64,000 bases of DNA, from positions 389,417 to 453,416 of the forward strand of contig NW_004797414.1 of assembly GCF_000002075.1 (NCBI RefSeq). The letters are read 5' to 3'. Every line of letters begins with the position of its first letter. The first letter of the stretch is position 1. Source of the DNA: Aplysia californica. Taxonomy: Eukaryota > Mollusca > Gastropoda > Aplysiida > Aplysiidae. The translations under genes were made by a program, and so were the position numbers. Below are positions 47,576 to 59,500 of the stretch, one piece after another. Below the pieces are notes generated by a model. That model was not told the DNA's origin. It did no database searches and worked only from the letters and a program-made list of their open reading frames with translations.

Positions 47576-50500
47576 CAGAGAGAGACAAGAAAAGAAGACA
47601 GGCAGAGAGAGAGAGAGAAGACAGAGAGAGAGAGAGAAACGAGGGATGGAGAGAAAAGACTACTACTGGAACAGTACGGCACACAACTCACTTTGCTGAG
47701 GGCTCTCATCAGGGGCTCGTTGTCCTGCATGCGTCCAGCAGTGTCCACCAGCACCACATCAATGTGGTAGTCACGAGCTGGGGAGCGACACGTGCAAATA
47801 CCACAATGAGAAAAAATCCAGGATTCTTTTTTGGTTTTAATAAGAGACAAGATTGCCCTATCAGACATGGTATTGGAAACCAACTGGAAAAAGAAAACAA
47901 AGGAAGACCAACTGGAAGCTATAGAGGCACAATAATATGGGATGAGGTATTCAATCACCCAGGGCCTGGATTTGCCGAAATTGGAAGATGTGGCCAGGGA
48001 CAGACAAGTGTCGACTGCTCTCCGCCTTATGTACCTGACATTATAGGGAGAGAGTAAGTAAGTAAAAGTTTTAAGGCACTTGCAACACAATCACGTCATA
48101 TAAATGCTGAAGATTAGAGGTGTTAGGAGAGAGTAACAAACAGCAGCTTACACTGTATGCTTCCAAAGAAGTTGAAATTGTTTCAGTATGCTTTTAGATC
48201 GGCTGGGGTAATAAATACAGATTGTAAAGCGCATGGAGCTAGCTGTTGAACAGGAATTTGCGCTATATAAATTCTATCTATTATTATCATTGTTATTATT
48301 ACAACATTATCAAGAAGATGCTCACCTGATGAGATGGCCTCCATGGCGATGCCGGCCGAGTCCTTTCCGTAGCCACGCTCGTACAGCTGCACCATGTCGC
48401 GGCTGTTCCTCTTCTCGGGGTGCAGGGCGTTCAGTTTGCGGACGTGAGTGCGCAGCTGCTCCACGGCGCCGGAGCGGAAAGTGTCGCAGGCGGCGATGAG
48501 CACGCTCAGGCCATTCTCCACCAGCCAGAAGCACACCTGTTTTGTTATATTAAGCACAAGTTGGGGTTTGTTCAGGGTGTCCAGTAATATTTCCAGAAAA
48601 AATTTACTACCTGGAAAAGAAATTTACTACCCAGCAAATCAAGCCCCATACCAGCTCGAAAAAGGGAGTTCATTTGCGCCATCATTAACATTATATAATT
48701 ATTACATAATATATGGAACGAAAACAACACACAACAAAGTCCAGTCGACAAAATGGAGGATAGACAGACGACCGCAAGCTTGCTTGCCACTAGATTTAGT
48801 TTTAGGAAGGTTTTTACGGCGCTCGCAACTGCATAGGTCATAATATGAGCGACAAGGGATGGATGTCAACATAGAAGTCCAAACAGGGAATCAAGCTTCG
48901 ACTATCAATTAAGGCACCCCGTAAATAGTAGTTCACAAGAGTGACAAACATACAAAAGATGTAGAGGAAAATGACGATAGTAAAGAAGAGGACAGAAAAA
49001 GCAGCAGTTCCCCCTGTGTTTGTCCAGCAAAATATGAGCATGACATTGATAAATCAGCCCATTTACAATTCTACTGACTACTGTGCATAAGAACATGTAA
49101 ATATCCTCTCTTTGGGAACGGCCTTAAGACACTTCAGTAAGTAGCACTGCCCCGGTGGTGGTGGGAGGGGGAGGGGGGTAGATTTAGACCTAATGTGTAC
49201 ACACAGGGTGACTGCCAAACCCGCTTCTCAATTTTCCAGGGGGTCATCCATTTTGCAGGGCCATGTTATACAACACACACACACACACACGCGTAAAATA
49301 TATTCAGTCAACATCTCAGTGTCGCATTGGGGGTCTTGTTTGACTTAAGTATTTCAGTATTTTCCTCTCATTATTATATATTTTAAAAATGAATCCTGCT
49401 TTGAGCGTTCGGAGGGGTCTTGAACAAGAATTTCAACTGTCAAGAACCAGTCTGGGTGTCATGACACATAATATTATGAACATGAAAGACAAAAATTATT
49501 GCTCAAACTAAAAGTAGAGCAATAACTTGAATGGCTCAGGTAGACCTATTCAGTGTGAGAGGTGTAAGAACTGTGGGAGGGCAAGAGGCAGTGACACTGA
49601 AAATCTGCCAGTCTTGAACAGAAAGCTACAAAAGTGTTTTAATTAACTACAGGTATCACCCAACCAAAGAAACTCGAACATTTTATTTCAATAACACGGC
49701 TTACAAGGTGATCCAGATTCCACACAAGGCCTGCAACCAACGCGCGCTTTGCAGAGGGCTCTAAATGTAATCAAAATTCTGAAATTTGCTTACAAGTTTT
49801 TGTCCTCTGGTGTTGCCTTCAGCCCCTCCCCCGAGTGTATCTCTAAAAAAAATCAGTAATCCCTGCCCCATTCCTATGCTTCGCAACGCTCAGACTTTTT
49901 AATGAACTTTGGCGACCCCAACATATGCCCGTGCTCACGATGCCGTATCTTGGGGTGCCTCACACGAAGGTTCACTGACCGGCCACGATGGCGAACCTGA
50001 TGATCTAAAAATCGGACAACGCTTGTATTTTCTTTTAACCCACACATACACACACACACATACACACACACACACACACCCCCACACACACACACACACA
50101 CACACACACGTGTCAGTGTGGTGACGAGTCTGAGTAATGATTGAATTTGAATTTGCACTGAGACACAGCGTTTATACTGTACAACCTGCATGTCACAAAT
50201 GTTGCGTTATCAGTCTATCGCCGGCAAATTTCCGGGTGGTAACGAAAGTGAAAGTAGATATCTTGATTTTCCCGATCGAGCCTCGGTGTCACATACACTT
50301 CGGCCAGTCGCCATAGCCGCCTTTTCGCGTTAAACGTACTCTCAGGGCGGGGAAAAGGTGAATGAATATTATATCACAATCGCGACCGACAAAAACGGAG
50401 TCATGAATCGTGGCTAGGGTTCACTGCAAAGTCTTGCTGTCTTCATCACTCAGTATGCAGGCAAATTTACGACCGTTTACCAAATGTTTACTACCTTCAA

Positions 50501-53500
50501 GGCAAATTTACCACCATCTACGACCTTTACGACCAGGGTGTCGAATTTACGACACTTAAGGTCATATACAGTGCCAAAGATTATAGACGTTACAAGAGAG
50601 TAACAAACACAAAAAAGAAGGAGAGATCAGGATGACCGTCACTTGATAGGAAAGAAGGTGCAAAAATAGAACTTTGTAACTCAAAGATAGCGAGTAGTTA
50701 ACAACATTTCACTACCTCAGAATTACAAATGTTCTGACATTATTGGCTGTTTTGAGTATCTAAGACCATGAGGTCAGAAAACAATTGTTCTATCTAATCT
50801 ATCAAAATCATCTGATTATTCGAAATCATTATCACGTTATTCAAAGAACTGCATGTTGAGAACATTAAAAATTTTAATGTTAAATTTCTCAAAACGAGGT
50901 ACTGAGCAGAAAGAACTTTGTAATTCTGGGGTAGCGACTTGAAAGAGTTGAGAATGCGCCCACTCCAGTGCTGACCTTGGCTAAGTTGGTAGACTTCCCC
51001 ACTCCGTTGACCCCACAGAAGGTGACGACGTAAGGGCGGCGCTGCTGTTTGGCGTCCATGGCGTCGCGGAGAATATCCACCCGGCGGCGAGGGGAGAGAA
51101 TCTGCACACACGACTCCTGCAGGGTGTTCTTCACAGTCGAAGCGATACCTTCCGTGAGAATAATACAGGGAAGTATACAGTAGTCTCCGCCTGAGATCCC
51201 GGGGCTCGGGAGCAAGGAAAATGCGGGACCTTAAGCGAACCCGGATCTTAGCCGACGAACCCAGGGAAGAATCTATGGTGACCCATGTTAAGGCTCACAA
51301 TCGGTAAAATGGTCTCCTTCCACTGTAAAATGAACTGATTTGACCCCTGGGTGGGTTTATGACATATGGCAAGCAAAGGCTGGTTAACCTTGATGACCTA
51401 TGACAGTGCATAGTGGCATGAGGAGTGCCATTTTCACTTACTATCCAATCGTAAATCTCAAAATCTATTCTTATCCAGTTGCACCTCCCCTTTACCTGTC
51501 GAAAATTTATAGGTTTCCATCTCTAACCGAGTTCCCCCGTCTTTGTCGTTATGCACCATTACATTGTGACCACACCAATTAAAATTCAGCCTATCTCGCA
51601 AATTCTGTAACAGAGAAAACTGCTGCAATGGTCAAGGAAGAGTTCACGGTTCTATGTGATTCCGCCTGGAGCGATGTGATGCAAGTTTAGGTGGAAAGCT
51701 CAGATGCGAGTGCGATGTTTGGGGAAACAAACGTGTCGGTCAGTTCACACCTTGTGTTGATCTAGTCTAGAGCAAACATTGTCCTGCTTCATTGAGTTTA
51801 ACAACGCTTATGTGATCACATTCACGAGAGGGGTTGATCTTTGACGCGACGGGCAGTTCATTGATCTCAACTTTTCCCTCTCGGTAGATCGGCTGTGCCC
51901 GCCCAGGGTTTTATTCCATAAATTATTATCAGAAATTCGGGATCTTAGCCAAATGTAGACCTTCAGAGTGAATCAGAGCGGGATCTTTGGGGTGACTTTT
52001 GTATAGTAAAACTTGTTTTCTTAAAACAGGGAGATCTTAAGCGAACCGGGAACGTAAGCGGTGGGTTTCTGCACTCCTGTAGACTAATATGTGTCGATAT
52101 GTTTTTTAATATCAATCAAGCAAGAACAATGTCTACAGCAAAAGCAATCATTGGAAGATAACATTATCGTAAGCCTCATTGAAAACTCCCACACTTAAAA
52201 ATACTTGCTTATGTGATAGTTTTCATCCAAAGAGTGTATGAAAGCAAATTCATCCACTTGTGTGCTGTGTTGAGATGAAGGTCTTGTAAAGCGGCTAGAG
52301 CTGTATTGTACGGAAGAAGACCCTATAAAAGTCATCTTCATTTTTATTATTTTAAAAAAAATTTATTGAAATATCTAGTGGGTCAGTGACAACTTTTTTA
52401 TAAATGTAAACTGAAGAGGCGGAGAAAGTTGAAGAAGGAAGGGGGTTGTTAAAAGAACGACCTACTTCCAAAGGTGCCGAGAACTTTGCCTTCAAGTTTC
52501 GCTGAGACGGACTCGCACAGCTTGACAGCAATATCAGCCGCCACATTCTTCGCTGGAGAAACAAAAATATACAAGAATATGAAGAGCGGACATTTTTTAA
52601 AATAGTAAGGAGGAGGAAGAGGAGGAGGAGGAGGAGGAGGAGAAGAAAAAGAAGAAAAAAAAGAAGAAGAAAATACAGAAAGAAAAACCGAAATGACAAG
52701 ATGACTTTCGAAAGCATTAAAAGATTTGATCATTTTTTGTATTTCCATGCAGAGTTCCAGTTCCTGGGGTCATGAAAGGCAAATGCCCTTTCACCCACTG
52801 TTTTAAGTTTCATTGGTGATAAAAATAATTTCTTTTTGTCAAACAAAGACCATAAACTTCCAGGTGGAAGGTACATTTTACACCAGTTTGATCAAATTGA
52901 ACATATCGTCATGGTGCTGAACAACTAGCCTAAGTCATTTTTTTCCCTTTTAAGAAAACTTAAACATTTTAATTTCTTCAATAATGATGACATAAGCCAT
53001 TTTGCAATTTCTCAAATTTAAAAAAAGTATCGACACTTTTAAAAATAAATTTTAATAGTATAAATTCATAAAAGGCATAAGTCAGAGCCATTGCGCAAGT
53101 CTGACATAGGCCAATTTTGTTCAGCACCATGACGATATCATTCAAGAACATGGGGCAAAGAGTGGCCAACTTGTACATAATTCTTTTCTCAACAGGGAGT
53201 CAGAGCAGTGTTCATCAAAGAGGGGCTAGCAGGTAGTTAGGAAGTTTTGAGGCAGATTTGTCACAAAAATTTCAAACACCACTTTGCTACCTTAGAATTA
53301 CAAAGTGCTATCTGACATTTTTGGCCATTTTGAATTACCAAGACCATGAGGACAGAAATCAATTTTTCTATCTGCTCTATCAAAATCTTGAGATTATTTG
53401 GAGTCGTTATCAAGAAATTCAAAGAATTACATTCGAAAAAACTTGACATGATGTGAAACTCAAAAAAATTTTACGTCAAATTTCTCAAAACAAGATACTG

Positions 53501-56500
53501 GGCAGATAGAACCTTGTATTTCTGAGGTAACGATTGGTCTGCAGTTCTACCTATGAGGTGGTCCTTCATCTTTTCCAGGGCTGGCTGGAGATCCTCCTTG
53601 GACAGAGTCTTGGAGCCCACAAGGTTCCGGAACATGCTGAACATTCCACCGCCACGAGATTTCCTGCAGTTAAGAAATCAGAAGTATACCGAACCAATGA
53701 TAATTTAATAATAATCATGATCATCATCATAATAAACACTGGGATTTTTAAATTCATTAATTAGAATTATTTTCATAAGAAAATAATGCTTTGTGGGAAA
53801 AACCAGCTCATTTGAACAGTGTGAAAAGATGTTTGCATGAAAGATGAAGGACTTGTTCCTTGATAACCTTCTCTAGTTCTTGGTGCCCAACTGGGTCAAT
53901 CTGTTCAAATTTCATTGGATGAACATCTAGAGTTACTAACGCTACTTGTTTCGAAACGAGTAGAGCTACCAAAGCTACGCATTTTGAAACAAAGCAGAAA
54001 GTTCTAGACGCAAAAGCCTTCACAAACACAAGCGCAGACTGGCCCCATTTTGTGAGGCACAACGACCCCAAGCGCCACCTATAGGCGAGCGAAATGCAAC
54101 ACTCATCCTCTCGGCCTTCTGGCCAGTTTTGTTCAGCAATGGGCGTTCTAGAGGAAAAACCAAACCACTGTCTTTCTTCAGATTCTCATAGGACAAAAAA
54201 AGGTAAGACAATGTGAAATTGATGTTCTAATCTAGAGTCTAGATTAGAGCTAAACTAGAGAGATCTGAGTCCTGCCTTTAAGCTTTGTTTACTCTCTGCA
54301 TCACGCATCCATGACTCTGACCAAACCTTTGTGCTCTGTACTTTGTTGTGTGTGGGCCCTTTCCATAAGGGGTAGATCTAGATTCTAGATGTAAATGTTA
54401 TATAGATCTATATGTTTTCTGAGGCGTATGTAATTATGTAATTTGTTCTTTAGCACAACATAGAGAGATCAGTATTTTGCATCCAATTTGTAACTTGTTA
54501 TGACGTATATGGGCCATTTGCCTCGAAAGTCAATAAAGTCAAACTCAATTCATTTCTCTCTCACCACACATACTCATTCACACATGTACGCAAGCACGCA
54601 CGCACACATTTTATTAAATCAAGTAACATTCACAAAACTAAAAGCAATCAATACGTGTACCATATGTCCTGACCACCTGTGTACATTTTATCATCATCAC
54701 GGCTACCATCACATCATCATCATTATCAAATCATCTTCATGAAAATCACAACAACCACCACTACAACCATCCAGTGGCGGTTGGTGGACCAAAATTTGGG
54801 TGGGGCTAGATTGCTTCCACTTCTTTACTACCAAAAAGCAAGCAATAACAGCCCAACAGTGATGATTTTTCTATACTCACGGTGAGCCAAGGCATTTTGA
54901 GAACCATTCAAAGGAGGGGAATCAACTTTGTCTTCCATCCCTTTATTTTAAGTTGAATTCTTGTGGATGGCGGGGACGTAGCCGTTTTACCCCCAAAAAA
55001 TTTCTAACTACATATAATTTTCATTTAATGAAAAAGTTGCCTTAAAAGTTGTTTGACCTGATATGTAACACTTAAATCTCACACTCAGCACCTGAAGCAT
55101 ATTATTATTCCATCTATGAGCTGGATTCGGCCGAGAAGTCGAGGGAAATTGAAAGCACCGAACAAAGGTTCAATGAGCGCATGTGATTGTGTCACTGGGA
55201 AAAGAGTGTCGTAAACATTCCCCCCATTGTCAAGGCTAGGCGAGCGTAGTGAGAGCGACTGACAAAAGAAAAATTGGTTAGTTTGTTATATCGAGTTAAA
55301 AAGACATACTTCTATGTTGTATTTGTTGTATTCTCTCTTTCTCTCTCTCATCTATCTCCATGGGTGAATGTTTGTCATTATAACTGTAGTAGCCTACTCT
55401 CCTAGATTTCGTGATAGTCAATGTCAAGGCCTAGATCTGGATTTAGTAGATCGTGAACCTATGCACCCGGTACCGGTACACTATCCTTTGATCTTATCAG
55501 TCATTACCGAAGTGAGACTATTTTTAAACCTAATGTTTTTCCTTTAAAATAGTTTAGACCTTGATAGATTATCGGAATACATTGATCATTACTTTAGCTT
55601 GGTAGACAGATCTACATAATTATTTAGATCTAGATTACAAAGGGCCCTAGAGTAGGATTCAGTAGGACACTCTCATACTCTATCCAACAAGCAGTGCTCC
55701 CACCAGCCGAAGCTGTAAAGTAAGGAAAATTGTGCAGGGGGTCTGGGGGCCGCACAGGCCCCTAGCACGGTCCAGGGACAGAGCCCCGGTGGGGGTTCAA
55801 GGGGCGAAGCCCCAGAAGAAATTTTAATTTAGTGCTTTTAGAGGGTTGAAAATGGCATTTGGAAGCCTGTTTGAAGAGATTGCCTGCAAGCCACAACATT
55901 TATTTTTCCACCAACAATTTGTCTTGTTTGATTTCTTCACCAAGATCTACATAATATATTTCCATTGATGGCAATGTTTAAAAGCAGGTTCCCGTTCCAT
56001 TGCTACTATAATTCAATTAATTTGTCACCGCACCATTGATAAAAGGCAAAACTGGGAAAAATGAATAGATATGTACTTTCACAATACAGTTACCCAGTGT
56101 ATACTCTAATTTTCCATAAATTTCACGCCTGAATGTCGCATGTCACAACCTCAGAACACCACTTCAAATTATTCTTGACTTTAGTAGTTGTAGGCTGGTT
56201 TTAGCATAAATTTCTTCCATCGCTGCCCTTATCACATTCCCGTGCCGTAGAATCTTCGTATTGATCATTTCTCTAGATCTAGATCTAGACAAATTTGTAA
56301 AAAAGTTTCTTTCTGACATTTACTGTCTAAGATCACAAGTCAATTTACTTGATCAACGTGCAGATTTTCCTGCCACGGCAACAATCCGAAGATAGACAGA
56401 CAGAATGAGTGAATGATAGAAAGGAGGAAACTGGCACAAAAAGTTCGCCAGATTTTGATCAATCCACAGGTAAAAATGTACTTTCGACAAGCCCGCAATG

Positions 56501-59500
56501 AAAGCCTGGGGCATAGCATAATACTAATAATGGCCGATTGCAGGAAATGCGCAATCTGACAAGTTTCTATAACATAAACTTATTGCCGAGAGAATTACCG
56601 TAAATATCCGTAACTTATACTAGTTCTAGATGATACGAAGGCGAGTACAGATCTTTTGCAACGGAATTTCGGTAGTCCTACGCTGTCGCAGCTTTTTACA
56701 GAGGGAGTTGATAATGATGGAGGAACAAGTACAGAACTGGCAGAAAGTACGGATTTCCATAAAAATACGTAAGAGTGGAAGCACTGAACAAGCCCAAGGC
56801 CAAGCCATCGGGGCTCAGTCACACGCTCGCTGGGGGTGTGGCCTTTTTTACGCTGGCACATTTTCTTTAGAGAGGGAAAGAGGCAGCTGCAGCATCTTAT
56901 GGTAGGGTATACTATCTTTGCCCACACACACTTCGGCTGTGGAAACACGGGCCTACTGTACACTCAGCGCATGTAAGCTACACTTAATCATGACCCACGG
57001 GGAAGCGAGGACGCCGGAACTTGCAAATCGGTGTATATCGATGCAGGACAAAAAGAAAAGGGCTCAATCTTCCTAATCTCAATCAGTAGCAGTTCACAAC
57101 ATGAATGAATTGAACGGTTCTCCAGAACAGAGGCTTCTCTTTCATCCTACTTCTTTTACATGGCTCAGCCGCATTTAGCATGGGAGGGAAATGTGCTGGC
57201 TACACTATCATAAAACTTTGATGTTAATTGACTAACTGACTGTAAGTCTTTTTTTTTTTTTGTTTCAGTAAAAATTTTACAGCACTTGCGATGATTTAGT
57301 AAGAGTTTTACAAAAGACAACAGATGTTTGATAGGAAAGAAGGAGCAAACCATACCAGAGCACCCACCAACCACCCACTCAGCACTTGCAAAACAACAAG
57401 TTCATTTAAGCGCTGAAGAATGGATGTGTTGCAAGAGAGTAACACATGCAAAAAAGGAGGAGAGATAAGGACAATAGATGTTTAACAGGAAAGAAGACAC
57501 AAACCCCACCAGAGCACCTGCCGAGACCCCTGATTTACACAGTATCAATATACACAAATGCTTCCAATATTGGGGGGTTCTCTTGAAATTTTTGTCATAT
57601 TATCAACTGCTTTTCAAATGACAGGCAACATTTACATGAGAATAATGCCACAACTTACCCTGCTGTTTTAGTCTTCTGATGAACTTCCTCTTCCTCTTCT
57701 TCCTCCTCGAAATCATCATCGTCATCGTCATCGTCCTCAGGCTCGATGTCTTGAAGTTGGCCTGACATCTTTCCAACCAGAGCTTGCTGCGTGGTGAAAA
57801 TATCCAAAGTTAACAGTTTTATTGGTTTATTTACTTTACAAAATGTTTTACAGCACTTGCAACACAATAAGGTCATATAAGTGGGGAAGATTAGAAGCGT
57901 TACAAGAGAGTGATAAACACAAAAAAAGGAGATATAAGGGCAACAGAAGTTTGAAAGGAAAGAAGGAGATCCGCCAACCAAACACTAACATTGTTGTTGA
58001 GTCAGGCTTCACGCAATAATAGTGACATTTCACCAACCTTAATTCAAAACTATCCGAGATCTTAACTATTTTAAAATAAAAGCATTCAGTCAAATCTACC
58101 GGTAACACCCTCCAGCCGTTAATACTAGTCAAACAAAAGTAAACTTCCCGAGAGACAAGTCGTGGCCTCAGAACTATTTTGTCCAAAGTGTACTTAAATA
58201 AAGAGTGACTTTGGACAAAATGGTTCTGAAGCGACGAAGTAAACACATTTTTAATTCCAAAATAACCTTGATTTTGACAAAATAAAACGAATCAGTTCTA
58301 GAATCATTTCGGACCAGTTTCCAGACAATCGCACCTCAGCCTTCGTTGGAACTGCTGCGTCGTCCTCCTTCGTCTCGCTACGATCCAACTCGGCAATGTC
58401 CTTGTTGGAGACACTGTCATTCCACTTGGTCGCTTGCTTACCCTTACGCTTTGGAGCCTCCGGGCTTTTGCTGAAAGAAGGGCAATGGAAGCACATAAAT
58501 AAAATAAATTAAAAATTTCAGTAACATACATATGACTATAGATAGCCTTTCACTACTTGTTTGCATGCATTACTTTTTCCTATACAATTGGATAACTAAC
58601 TCTATCTCTCTCCATCCTTCCCTCTTTCTATATTCATCCAACTATTTGTACATAATTATTTAACTTATCCCTTCGTCTAAAATGACTGTTGGGGAACCAA
58701 GGGTGATGGAGCAACCACTTTTCTCCATCCTTCTCTATCCCAGACTGAACATTCTTGAACTCCAGTCTTTTCAGGAGTTTTCCAAGGCTCTAAATCCATT
58801 TGACTCTGTTTTATCAGAGACAGACATTAAATTCAAAGGCTTCACCGCTCAAATAAACTAATAGTATTGATAGGGGCGTTAAACCTATACACTTGCTTTT
58901 ACTTAAATTACTATTATTATCATTATTATCTTTTGAAAAGTACAGTATAAGCAAAAAGACTGCATGTTGTTACCAGGCAAACAAACGCTTTGCAAAATCC
59001 CAAGTTCATGTTTTTAAGAATATTATACTTTTGATAATAACTTTCGTATTTACTTCAAAGTAAATCTTCTTGTCTTGGTAACAACATTCAGTTTTCTTGG
59101 ATCTCCTGTAAAATTGTGAAAATTGCATATACTGTACATTTAAAAATGGCGCCAGACAAACCTTGCTCGCACAATCAACCCTTTCACTTAATTACCAGAG
59201 GCTCTTGCGGTCCGGCAGGTTCAAAACCAGACAGCGAGGAAAAATTTCCTTCTTTATAATTTTCTCTTTGAAACCCCCTTTCCTGCTCTCTAACCATGTT
59301 CTGTCGTCTGCTTTCGTCTCCACTTTCTGTCCCATCCCACCTCCACCAAAATTTTTGCCCCCTCATCCAGGCTCCTGACTCTTTCTGCAGCCTTTCTACT
59401 GCTATTCCTTGGCTCCTTCTTACTACTGTCTTTCAGCCACACCCCTGATGTGAAGCCCCGGTTACACGCAATGATAAATTGTATCAGATTCGTTGTTGAT

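Noticed and set aside
47407-48090. 227-codon - strand ORF
   Set aside because: Only its middle part (the DTAGR exon) is real SRPRA coding sequence; the rest is intron and GA repeat read through.
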